22,228 nt of DNA, taken from NCBI GenBank assembly GCA_964200185.2, contig CAXNAD020000295.1, positions 1 to 22,228 on the forward strand, given 5' to 3'. The stretch is from Choristocarpus tenellus KU-1152 (Eukaryota; Phaeophyceae). Under the pieces are notes generated by a model. The model was not told the DNA's origin. It ran no database searches and saw only the letters and a list, made by a program, of their open reading frames with translations. Shown in pieces: positions 9,001 to 16,664 of the stretch. Position numbers and translations under genes: made by a program. The first letter of the stretch is position 1, and each line of letters opens with the position of its first letter.

Positions 9001-11956
9001 ACCGAACCCACAGAGTGTGTTCAATGCATACATCTGCACAAAAAAAAAAAATCGAATCTCAATTTGATTAAAATTGTTACTTAATCAAACTGTTCACTGA
9101 GGCACAGCGATTCAATCCCAAAGATTCACAAGCCTATGCACCAATGCATTAATAGTTACACTCTGAGTACATGTTTGTATCTTGAGAGCAAAACTTATGG
9201 TGTAATGCTCACTCTTGACATGTATGGCAAATGAACTGATATCCTAACCATAACCCTAACCCTAACCCTAATAGAACCAACTCCTACCAAATTTAGAAAA
9301 CAGGACACACACACTTCACCCAACCTCCCAAACATTCTCAACCTGTACACCATCACCCTTTGTCGAACAGTATCAACCTACTCTCACATCTGACTGGAGC
9401 CTCAGTCGCCCCCCCCCAGTGTTTATGGCAAATAGCTTCAACGGTCCAGGTTCAGGAGCCCAGAGACCCTTCCCTTCATTGTAGTGTTGGAGTTTTACTA
9501 CCTTTATTAGCGATGTCGACACTATCTATTGCACACAGGGGAGGGGGGGAGGGGGATATGGAATTAAAAGGACTGAGAAGGCATTGCCAGAAACAATATG
9601 AAATGAAAGGAACATAACCTATCGGGTGGGGGTTGGGGTCAGGTTGAGCAACAGTGTTTGGGGCGTTTGGAGGAGGGGCTAGGGTTAGGGTTAGGGTTAG
9701 ATTTGGTTTCCACATGCATGATATTAATCAGATGCAAAAAAATAAAAGTGTTCATTGTCGTTTTCTGGGAAGGATCTACCTTCCCTATTCATCCACGCTG
9801 CTATTTTGGTATCAGGATACTGATAGTTAATATTTGATGTACAACAATGTACATGCACTTCCAACCACCAGCGGGGAAGGAGTGCATGGCAAAGGCTTAG
9901 ACTTCAAGGCACCCTTATGGTAATACTTTGTTGCTACTGTGCTACACTCCGACCTGATAAACAAAAATCAAAACCCTAACCCTTACCTGCATTGCCACGT
10001 CAATGTTCAGCCTTAGTGGGGGGTCAAAAAAAAGGGCAGTGTGCTTGGTGTTGAAGTTGGTGCCATTGATATATATGAACGGAGTTGCAGTCATAAAGAT
10101 GATCTTGCTTGAGGCAGCCACCGTTGGAGTGGGAATGATTGCTGCTACCTTGTGAGACCAGTCAGCAAATTCGAGGTCACAGTAGGCATAGTAGTACAGC
10201 AAAAGTTAGGGTTAGGGTTAGGGTTTGGGGAGGGGTGGGGAGGGGAGGGGACAGAGTCAGGGTCTTGAGTTCAAATCAAGCACTAATCTATGGCAGACGG
10301 TGGGTGTAAACACGATAATACTACTAGAAAACTCCTAGAACACTTTTCTAACCATGAGGAAGGCTAGATTGCTTTGATGCATTGCAACAAAATAACTACA
10401 AACAATATGGAGTACACAACATTCTGAAAATCTGCTCTTGCATGTATGATCTTTTTCAATTTCTTTCATTTTATCTCCCTCTGAATAATAATGAAACTGA
10501 TAATGATGATTGCACACCAGCGAGCATTGAGTCTGAATCTGTCTGCAGAGAGTGTAAAAAAAAGTTCCATCGTTCAACCTTGCTGATACTCAGAAAAAGA
10601 TGACAATGATGACATTGCAACGGACTCCAGGGTGCGTTTGCAGTCCTAGCCCAACCAACTACATCTAGGTGCTCTCCCCTCTCTCCACCTGGAACTGCTC
10701 GAATGGTAAAGCCTCGCCTCCAACAGAAGCATTGGTGAGGATGAGCGGCTTTGGGCTAGAGCGGTTTTCCTCGAATTCCATCCACCTGTCACAAGGAGGA
10801 AAAACGTAACGCATTAGCACATATCAAGCATAGATAAGACAGATTGTTATCGTCTTCACAGCACCAAAATCACACGGCAAGTGAAGCTGAATCGAGCGTG
10901 CAACTATTGCAACCAACGTATTCACGGACAGAATATACAAATCAACAGCAGTCAATACAATGAGAAACTCGAGGACTTCAAAACCCAAGGAGATTCCCCT
11001 TACCTAGAGTAAAAGGTGAGCAGTCATAACCTTTTCAGACAAAGATGACTGCACAGAGAAGGAGGGAAAACCTGCCACACGAGGTCCACGCTATTGGTTC
11101 GAGGGGAAATGCTAATTACAGTTTACCTCTGGTTTGGCAACAGGGTGAGGACAAGAGATTTCTCCTTGCATTCCAGCTTATAGTCCTTGCCCTCCTCAAG
11201 CTGGGGCCGAAAAGTAAGGGAGAATGCCCCTTGTTCGGCTGCGGTGGCAAATCCATCTCCTTTGATCTTGAGCTTTGGTGCTGTGTCGTATATCAGCAAC
11301 TCCCGTTCCATGACTGTGATTACTGGAGAGACCTTGAGCATGGATGCAAAGGGTGAAAGAACACACGTCCGAAAATTTTGATCGTTGGTAGGAAGAAAGA
11401 AATTATACAAAGAAGCATTGTGGGGGTGGACAGCAGAGCTATCTAAGGAGTGGTGCAGCTCATTCACATTGAAGGATGTGAACAAATGGTTTTGGCTGTC
11501 TTGATGTTGACATATATGTAACGCCAACAAAACCTTTGAGGTAAGCTTGAGGAGGGGACAGAAAAACAAGTCACACCTACGTCATTGGTCCACTACCGCA
11601 ATATTGACAAACTACCAACGCCTAACTCTCCTCTATTTATTGTTTATCAAGGAATGTCAGCTCGTACACTGATATCCACACATAACCCTCCAACGTTTCC
11701 GTTAAGTGCCACAGCGACCGAAGCAATCTACTCATTTTCCCCTAACACATACTCCACTCTGCTGCCCAGTGCGGACATGACATATGTTGGTTGATGGGTC
11801 ATCCAACAATTCAGAAATGGTCAGAAGTAACCTATGACCATCTCTCCTCTCTAACACAAGATATTTGCTTGAATCCATCATCACCTTCTTCTGTGCGAGA
11901 GAATCCCATGCTATAAACAGCAGCAGTAGACCCAAGAGGGCACCCTCCCCTCTCAT
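683..11956 (-). CDS. Gene B: secreted TIG/IPT-like repeat protein, 10 exons, 3' end outside the window
   Basis: Ten exons on the minus strand (11753-11956, 11127-11332, 10689-10785, 9987-10148, 9388-9501, 5720-5968, 3200-3324, 1669-1798, 1025-1162, 683-772) join to exactly 1515 nt, or 505 codons with no stop. Residues 1-22 form a signal peptide. The rest is a chain of about 90-120-residue TIG/IPT-like modules at roughly 69-169, 170-261, 262-386 and 386-475, with a fifth starting at 476. Each module has the pattern V-x-P/D, then L-x-I-x-G-x-GF, then F-x-x-x-L, then W-x(n)-PL-x-V-x-x-x-x-G-x-G. Such domains are immunoglobulin-like beta sandwiches, and with a signal peptide an extracellular or cell-surface adhesion role is likely (inference). 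Splice phases agree at every junction. The module type is well supported, but single boundaries could be off. No stop codon is seen, so the gene continues below position 1 or through an exon I missed in 1-682. Confidence 0.72.
1025..1162 (-). CDS. Gene B exon 9: TIG module 4, second half
   Basis: The acceptor is TTTCTAG/GTC and the donor GAG/GTGTGT, both phase 0, 46 codons. The exon contains VKIVLTSELTVLQAWMKEG followed by TGPLMVTGVDTGAGLVEF, the most canonical W...GPL.V..VDTGAG half-module in the window. Confidence 0.75.
1276..1380. repeat. 35-bp minisatellite, 3 copies
   Basis: Three contiguous 35-bp units beginning GAAATAGTCTGTATG and ending CATCAAGTGG. The first two are identical and the third differs at two positions (TCCGTATGC). 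They lie in the intron between exons 8 and 9 of gene B. Confidence 0.92.
1535..1547. repeat. Telomere-like CCCTAA repeat
   Basis: Two CCCTAA units (TTAGGG on the gene-sense strand) in the intron after gene B exon 8, 122 nt past the donor. Confidence 0.8.
1669..1798 (-). CDS. Gene B exon 8: TIG module 4, first half
   Basis: The acceptor is TTGCTCAG/T. The exon reads VYPSTVTLERTQSHQLYIEG, then KGF and VFVFEPPLPIG, a clear TIG core. The donor is uncertain: TCT/GTGCAT (used here, phase 0) makes the module length equal to module 1, while a GTCAAG site 24 nt further on is also phase 0. Confidence 0.65.
1799..3199 (-). other. Gene B intron 7, 1.4 kb
   Basis: Bounded by a GC-type donor and a TTGCTCAG acceptor. 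Contains the 25-G run and AT-rich DNA. No exon seen. Confidence 0.5.
2286..2310. repeat. Homopolymer run of 25 G
   Basis: An uninterrupted G tract (C tract on the gene-sense strand) in the gene B intron 1799-3199. Length may be unreliable in an assembly. Confidence 0.95.
3200..3324 (-). CDS. Gene B exon 7: TIG module 3, end, into module 4
   Basis: The acceptor is AATTTGCAG/AAT. The exon encodes ALPAPLVVLSADAGGGW (the PL...G-G half) and then AGCSVAKIYEDP, the linker into the next module. The open frame runs on but loses the module pattern. The best end is a GC-type donor (CCCAG/GCAAGA) in phase 2, which matches the phase of exon 8 and gives EDP-SV-PST, as expected for the family. Confidence 0.62.
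3462..3920. repeat. Degenerate AT-rich satellite-like array, about 120-130 bp period
   Basis: Recurring blocks AATTAGTAGTACT, CTATTGATG-AATTATTATTCCT, TAGTATATTAA, ATGGAACTGTTAG and GTTACTACTA recur with starts near 3462, 3512, 3629 and 3760. Copies are diverged. The array is in the gene B intron 3325-5719. Confidence 0.7.
5220..5246. repeat. Telomere-like CCCTAA repeat
   Basis: Four perfect CCCTAA units in the intron after gene B exon 6, in the donor half. TTAGGG on the sense strand. Confidence 0.93.
5473..5496. repeat. Telomere-like CCCTAA repeat
   Basis: Perfect CCCTAA units, 223 nt past the donor of gene B exon 6. A second tract lies at 5220 in the same intron. Confidence 0.93.
5720..5968 (-). 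CDS. Gene B exon 6: TIG module 3, main part
   Basis: The largest exon (83 codons) has acceptor GTAAAAG/ATG and donor ATGAAG/GTGAGG, both phase 0. It reads GVTIAEVQADGEGHSVTAE, then SSPNVIIDGSGF (the L-x-I-x-G-x-GF core), KIKFANSIKGGGVNY and LMVTLEEGSKW. Its first codon happens to be ATG, but it joins perfectly to exon 5 by the repeat pattern, so it is an internal exon. A (GT)n tract lies just upstream in the intron. Confidence 0.75.
5980..6011. repeat. (GT)n microsatellite next to a splice acceptor
   Basis: About 16 GT units (AC on the sense strand) end about 10 nt upstream of the acceptor AG of gene B exon 6. They occupy the place normally held by a polypyrimidine tract. Confidence 0.92.
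6885..6923. repeat. Degenerate telomere-like repeat
   Basis: CTAACCCTAACCCTGAGCC and similar units, with CCTAAG and CCTGAG variants, in the 3.4 kb intron after exon 5. TTAGGG-type on the sense strand. Confidence 0.85.
8771..8798. repeat. Telomere-like CCCTAA repeat
   Basis: Perfect CCCTAA array in the donor half of the 3.4 kb intron 5969-9387. Confidence 0.93.
9243..9271. repeat. Telomere-like CCCTAA repeat
   Basis: CCTAACCATAACCCTAACCC and following units, beginning 117 nt past the donor of gene B exon 5. Confidence 0.92.
9388..9501 (-). CDS. Gene B exon 5: TIG module 2, second half
   Basis: This 38-codon phase-0 exon runs from an AAAG/GTA acceptor to a GAT/GTGAGA donor. It contains GLWAPEPGPLKL and INTGGGRLRL, the W...PGPL...TG-G-L signature seen again in exon 9. 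A run of nine G encodes the triple Gly, so the locus is prone to indels here. Confidence 0.72.
9680..9700. repeat. Telomere-like TTAGGG repeat, inverted relative to most others
   Basis: Three AGGGTT units on the plus strand, so CCCTAA on the gene-sense strand, in the acceptor half of intron 9502-9986. Each unit offers a CTAAC branch-site-like pentamer. Confidence 0.92.
9971..9986 (-). promoter_or_regulatory. 5' splice donor made of telomere-like sequence (gene B exon 4)
   Basis: The intron begins GTAAGGGTTAGGGTTT on the sense strand. The donor hexamer GTAAGG and the following bases are a near-perfect TTAGGG run. Confidence 0.6.
9987..10148 (-). CDS. Gene B exon 4: TIG module 2, first half
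   Basis: This 54-codon exon starts VAAIIPTPTVAASSKIIF and holds the core PFIYINGTNF and ALFFDPPL. The donor is CAG/GTAAGG, and its intron bases are part of a telomere-like GGGTTAGGG stretch. Both junctions are phase 0. Confidence 0.72.
10205..10226. repeat. Telomere-like TTAGGG repeat near acceptor
   Basis: Three GTTAGG units on the plus strand, followed by a G-rich GGGGAGGGGTGGGG stretch. On the sense strand this is C-rich CCCTAA placed 56-78 nt upstream of the exon 4 acceptor. Confidence 0.92.
10689..10785 (-). CDS. Gene B exon 3: TIG module 1, second half
   Basis: The acceptor is TGTGACAG/G and supplies the third base of the split Arg codon. The exon starts WMEFEENRSSPKPLILTNAS, the W...PL...G-G half-module, and ends EQFQ at a CAG/GTGGAG donor in phase 0. 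The start at the conserved Trp mirrors the module organisation downstream. Confidence 0.68.
11127..11332 (-). CDS. Gene B exon 2: TIG module 1, first half
   Basis: The acceptor is CTCAAG/GTC and the donor CAGAG/GTAAAC (phase 2). The exon begins VSPVITVMERELLIYD and contains APKLKIKGDGF, the L-x-I-x-G-x-GF core of TIG-like domains, then LTFRPQLEEGKDY and a hydrophobic LVLTL strand. It matches the later modules in order and spacing, which supports this frame over the overlapping plus-strand frames. Confidence 0.72.
11753..11956 (-). CDS. Gene B exon 1: start codon and signal peptide
   Basis: The ATG at 11956 opens MRGEGALLGLLLLFIAWDSLAQ, a textbook signal peptide: a charged N-terminus, a Leu-rich core and probable cleavage after A-Q or nearby. 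The frame runs on for 46 residues to a GTATGT donor (phase 0) at 11752. A second phase-0 donor, AAG/GTGATG, lies right after the signal peptide; using it would join the leader directly to the first TIG module. I chose the longer exon because GTATGT is the better donor. No TATA box is evident upstream. Confidence 0.6.
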
Positions 11957-12399
11957 GATGCCGTACGTCACCTTGTACCCATCACCCGAACATAACAGGA
12001 ATTTTGAAACCAGACCTCTACGACCTTCACCCTCTTTTCGTTGCTTCTCTGTTCTTTCTTGGTGGATTTAGAACCTAAACCAATTAAAAAAGTTGATACT
12101 CATTCCAAAACGATGGGAATGACATTCATCAATAAAATATACTATATTGTAAGTATTGTTGCATGACACAATAATCGATACTCACTAATCAATACCACGT
12201 ATTTCTATCTGGATGTATTTAACATTATATGTTTGACAAAAGTACCAAAAATATTGAAGTTGTGTAACTGCACAACTCACTTTCCTCTCCCTGCTTGTCA
12301 CCAAGTCCAACGGGACCTCATGCTTTTTCCCTTACCACCGATATGGACACTTCTGAAGACACCTGCTAACACCAAGGACTCCTAGAACTCCTGAGGGCA

Positions 12400-13042
12400 G
12401 GGACAATGTTTCCTCATGAAGTTTCAGCACTGCACTGCGTCAACAGTTTATTTCGTTCCTTCCATCCAACGCTGCCACAAGTACGCCCACTCCCCTCCTT
12501 ATCACCTCCTCCAGTCTCCTTGGTTCTATTCGGATCATGAGGACTTGACTGAGATGCTACTCGGGAGCTGTGTTAACAAGCTGCTCTCTCAGAGTGCCCT
12601 CTGCATCATCTGATGACGATACTCCAGAGTCTGGTTGCCGCTTGCCCACATGGGACATCCATTCATTGATGTTCATGCTTTTCGAGAATACACGGTCTCC
12701 GTTGTAGTCACGATGCCCTCTTGAACTTCGAACATATCGGTCTGTGACTGATCCACTAGATTGAGCACGAGTCCCCTCGATCTACATACGATAATCTTCA
12801 GAATGTACCCCTTTGCACTGTACATCCTCTTGCACCTGAAGAAATCGACATTGGGTGGGAGTGACAGCTGGCGGATTATTTCCAGCGACAGGGGAAATTC
12901 TGACCTCATCGCCTTGGGTTTCTGGAAAGAGATGCTTGATAGATGAGTTGATACAGTAAACTGCTGGACAAAACACTTGAGGAAGCAATCCCACATACGG
13001 ACAGAGGGTATGGCATTTCAATGTAGAAGGATCAAGGGCCAA
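12400..13042 (-). pseudogene. Unrecognised broken coding-like stretch
   Basis: One minus-strand frame is open for long stretches with two stops. It includes HLFPETQGDEVRISPVAGNN, then SKSMNINEWMSHVGKRQP, SGVSSSDDAEGTLREQLV and LMIRIEPRRLEEVIRRGVG. A second frame (12673-12996) overlaps it with RSEFPLSLEIIRQLSLPPNV. The composition looks protein-like but I cannot assign a family. It lies just upstream of gene B and beside the retroelement, so decayed mobile DNA or a dead host gene are both possible. Confidence 0.3.
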
Positions 13043-13827
13043 GGTCAGTGATAGTGCGTAAGTAATATGTTATTACAATTTGATCCCTTCAAGAGGTCAT
13101 TCCACAGCATACGCAATGCAAAATTTTATACCCTCCTTCAAATCCTCTAAAACTCGGTCGGTACCTGCCCATCAAACCACAACCCTATATCCTGAAAGCT
13201 ACATTCTAGCAAAGCGTTAAAGCCTGTACGATAAGTCATCACTTAACATGAGTGTTTATATTTTTTATTTGTGAAAATTGTAGCAAAATGTCCAGGTCAA
13301 TCCTGACATTGACCAGCGCAGTGGGGATTGAGCAACCTCGATGTGCACCGGGGGGGAGAAAGGTGTTCAAATTGTAGGATGTATACTCTATTGTTCTGTA
13401 GTTCTTCGTATGATATTTGGTACTGCGCATCTCGCGCAACCAAACATTTTAAGGCCTTGCTGCTCTTTGTGATATATGTACTCGTTGTAAAATTTTATCT
13501 GATACTTCAGATGGCCTATACAACTGTGGCTGAAAAAAGCACAGATGTGTTTGGATTATTTCATCAGTATCACCATGCCGAAGAACAAACAGTCGCAAAA
13601 TATTATTTTTTAAATAAACAAGACTTAAGATAACAAGGAGACATACAAAACCGACGATCAATATGTAGTGCAGACGTAACTAGAACCAGCGCAAGACCGA
13701 GGCTATGTAACGCATAAGGTGGATCTAGCGTGTAGTTGGCACGAGCATGCACAATACTGACAGCTGGTGCCAAAATGTAACTCATCATGAGGTGCGAGAT
13801 GATGTAGAAGCGTGATACAGAGGAGAG

Positions 13828-14184
13828 TGCGCAAATTCAGACTACTGGTTATGTCAGTATGGAAGGAGAGAGAATAAAGGCATGGGAGCCTCACACGATT
13901 CCCCTTTGGTGAAACATGATGAAATAGTTGAAAAGAAGAGTGTATGGTTTAGAAACTGTTGCTTCCAGAAAAAATCACTCACCCTAAACACATACACTTC
14001 TAGGAAACTCCATCAAGATTTAGAAAACGTTTCGAACATGTCGACATCAAAACCCAAAATTGATTCTCTATAAATATCCCGCTAAGATATGAACTACAGC
14101 CCCAAATGCTTTCGGTTCACATCATTGTAATTCTAAGTTGCAGTGCAGTAGGCATTTACTTCACTACCATAATTCCTTGACTCA
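13828..14184 (-). repeat. 3' LTR of the copia element
   Basis: Diverged copy of the 5' LTR. It begins TGAGTCAAG on the minus strand and ends TGCGCA. It is preceded on that strand by CAAGGGAGTATG (14185-14196), a weak polypurine tract. Confidence 0.68.
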
Positions 14185-14185
14185 C

Positions 14186-14570
14186 ATACTCCCTTGTGCA
14201 TTTCAACTTCATTTCTACATGCCCAGTTCTTTCCATTGAAACCCACAGTTGTCCCTGCTTGTATTGCGATTCGGTTATCCCCATATCAAGTAGTAACCCC
14301 TTGTGGTATGCCAAGCTCCCCCAGGATTACTCTGATAAACATCGCGTGTCTCGTCTCTTTTACCATTGCTGTCCACTCTGCTTCTGAGCTAGATACAGCT
14401 ACTACTGCTCCTAGCAGTTTCGACTTCCACGCGATCGTTGTTCCATTGAACAAGAGTGGGTATCCTGTGACGCTCTGTCTCGAAACAGGATCGTTGGTCC
14501 AGTCCGAGTCCCCACACCCGATGGACCCTTTGTTTTCTGTCTCTCCTTCAGTGGGATAGAGTATCCCCAC
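14186..14570 (-). pseudogene. pol: copia RNase H domain relic
   Basis: An open frame reads DSDWTNDPVSRQSVTGYPLL, then FNGTTIAWKSK, VAVSSSEAEWTAM and FIRVILGELG, the standard Ty1/copia RNase H order with D and SEAE acidic residues. A frameshifted tail carries DNRIAIQA, the next conserved Asp block, before the polypurine tract. The domain is well kept, but the polyprotein around it is broken. Confidence 0.88.
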
Positions 14571-14599
14571 ATTTGTGGAGCCTGCAGCGTAACGCGGTA

Positions 14600-14835
14600 A
14601 ATGTTCTAGTCCCTTCTAGTGTGGCCTGCATTGTGATGAAGCACTGCGATCTAGCTCCCTCACAAAGGCACTGTTGTCACTACCACTGTCTTGAAGATGT
14701 TGAAGTAGTCCACACCGTACCGTTGAGTGAAGCCTGTACCACCAACCTTCTTTTGTACCGTTCAATGGTCCCTTCGGCTATTCGCTTTATTTCTTGAATA
14801 CAAACTTGGTCTTGACGGGTTTTCTTCTTTGTGAC
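14600..14835 (-). pseudogene. pol: copia reverse transcriptase, N-terminal fragment
   Basis: Three adjacent frames carry consecutive copia RT motifs: VKTKFVFK, then IKRIAEGTIERYKRRLVVQ, then FTQRYGVDYFNIFKTVV. The frame changes show at least two indels. The catalytic YxDD region is absent; the sequence passes straight into RNase H. Confidence 0.8.
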
Positions 14836-14845
14836 AAATCCTCGA

Positions 14846-15959
14846 TATATATATATATAAAAATGCTCCTCTCATCCATTCTCTCTTCATCTCATTCTTG
14901 TCTGGTTGCGATTATCTCGCGTCAGACCCTGCGAGGGCGTTTGATATAGAACATGGTTGTTGATGGTTTGGAGATTAAGGAGATGGGGGGTAAGGTTCTA
15001 TCCCCAACGAGCAAGAAGTGGGGGGTAAAGGGTGATACTTTTTGAGGATATATTTTGGGATGTGGTATCCCATTCCGAATATTGAGGAATGTGATCCTGC
15101 CATGAAGGTGGAGAATTTTTGGATTCTTGATCAAAAGTGAGTTACCTAAGGAATTTGGGGGAATGGTCCACAGATAAATCTCGAGAAATCGGAGGAATTT
15201 CTACAGGTGAAGGGAAGTATGGAAATAAAGGAGTCAAGCGAATGCGTCAATTGCCAGGAAGAGCCAGAAGGTAACACCTTGTCATTGGAACAACATATTA
15301 GGCTAGTAACTGTGAAACTTCAAAGGTGATCCAGGGACAACAGTCGTCATTCCTAACGACCTCATCCCTTCACAAGATGATCGATATAACCGAGGCAATC
15401 AGGTCGGAGCTGCGGCTGTTGACCGAGCCTGCGCCAGATGGACGTGGAGCAGTCACCACACTTGTCCTTGAGGGAGCATGCCCATCGATTGGAGACGCCA
15501 TGATTCTTGCTTACAGAGAGTAAAAAGAGATCGCTGTACCTTCCATCAAGGGGATCAGGGTATCAGTGGGAGCAGTTAACTAAGCCTCCGTCAGAGGGGG
15601 AAGGAGTAGGTATTTTTGAGATGCTTGCTGCGATGGGACACCTCCACAGCCCCCCACTCGCCTGTATGAGGGCTAGAGTTAGGCCTCCAACTCCTGAGGG
15701 AGAAGAAGCCAAGCAACCAGTCAGTATGGTATGTGTGCAATTTATCTTGGAAGGTACTATTGTCCTAGTTTGCACAGTAAGGCGTTGCTCTTTCCAAGGT
15801 GGTTGTCACAATGGCAGACAGACCTTGATGACTCTCGCAGGGAAGGCACCCTGGCGAGTCAGGTGGTTGGCAAAGTGCTGCCTACACAAGACTGGTGAGT
15901 CTGGGGAGTGCGAAATACCTACTCCAGCTTCCCATTGTTACCGAAGGTGCAGGTCCACT
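14846..15959. other. Middle of the copia element, no assignable coding
   Basis: This stretch contains a TATATATATATAAAA tract (from 14848) and short open frames on both strands (plus 15507-15971 is the longest). None shows integrase, protease or zinc-knuckle motifs I recognise. It may be scrambled pol, or a separate insertion into the element. Confidence 0.4.
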
Positions 15960-16660
15960 TTGTTGGTATGACGGTGATGATACTATTGCCCGTTTCAGCT
16001 CCTCATAGATTGTATCGGGTCTTGTGATCAGCTGTGCGAAAAATGTTCGGCGTGGCGTTCTTGATGCCTACTTGCCAGTTTCAGCTACTCGTAGAATATA
16101 TCGTGTCTTGTGATCAGCTGTGCGAAAATGTTGGGCATGCGTCCTTGATGCCTATTTGCTTGCTTCACCTTCTCGTAGGTTATATCAGGGCTTTTCAAGT
16201 TGGATTACGAAATCCATACTGTCTGTAGTCAAGGAGCACCGTAGCTCCCAGAAGCACCCTTCCAACGTAATGACTTGCACGGGGACCTCGTCCTCTGCGC
16301 GACCTCCAATGACTCTTTCTAATTCCATCCATACTCCTCTGCCGACTGGATTCTTGTGGTTCTCCAATCGCTCCACTATTGCTGCTGAAGATCCTCATAT
16401 CACTTGGACAACCAGCAGAAACCACAGAAGTGTCTTGTTCTTCTCGTAGATCTCGTGCGCTATTCGTTCCTAGACATCCCGCTAGTGTCTCCGTGGCTTC
16501 AGGGACCACGTATTTTCGCAGCAGAATGTCTTAAAGACCATTTCGACCGGCGTAACCACTCCACATATATTGTGTGCATGTTGTCCAGGTCTCCACATCC
16601 TGGTGGTCCAGTCCAGATGGGCAACTTCTTCACGTCGTTCTCCATACCATTGAGGCTCAT
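15960..16660 (-). pseudogene. gag: copia gag relic
   Basis: Gag-like blocks read in three minus-strand frames: KKLPIWTGP and YVEWLRRSKWSL near the start, ELERVIGGRAEDEVPVQVI, MDFVIQLEK, and a repeated NIFAQLITR...YEELK block that resembles the helical UBN2/gag region. Stops and shifts interrupt it throughout. Position right after the primer binding site supports gag. Confidence 0.5.
15985..16190 (-). repeat. 84-bp tandem repeat within gag, about 2.4 copies
   Basis: Two full copies and a partial copy share TTTCAGCT-CTCGTAGA-TATATC and GTCTTGTGATCAGCTGTGCG on the plus strand. The unit length is a multiple of three (28 codons), and on the minus strand it repeats an NIFAQLITR-YEELK block. One copy has an extra A (CGAAAAATG versus CGAAAATG) that shifts the frame. 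Confidence 0.75.
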
Positions 16661-16664
16661 AACC
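16654..16664 (-). other. Primer binding site, internal (half) tRNA-Met type
   Basis: The minus-strand sequence GGTTATGAGCC directly follows the LTR end TGCACA. Its complement GGCTCATAACC looks like a tRNA-Met anticodon arm (CAT anticodon) rather than a tRNA 3' end. Drosophila copia uses a similar internal site of initiator tRNA. Confidence 0.5.

Larger units (their letters stand above)
5969..9387 (-). other. Gene B intron 5, 3.4 kb
   Basis: Exons 5 and 6 on either side join perfectly by the module pattern, so nothing coding is required here. It holds the (GT)n tract, three telomere-like tracts and generally AT-rich sequence. The longest open frame (7534-7923, minus, 129 codons) shows no TIG pattern or other recognisable motif. 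Confidence 0.6.

Noticed and set aside
15326-15971. Plus-strand frames inside the copia element as a possible second gene
   Set aside because: No family motif, and no consistent start or splice signals. The region lies within a decayed minus-strand element.
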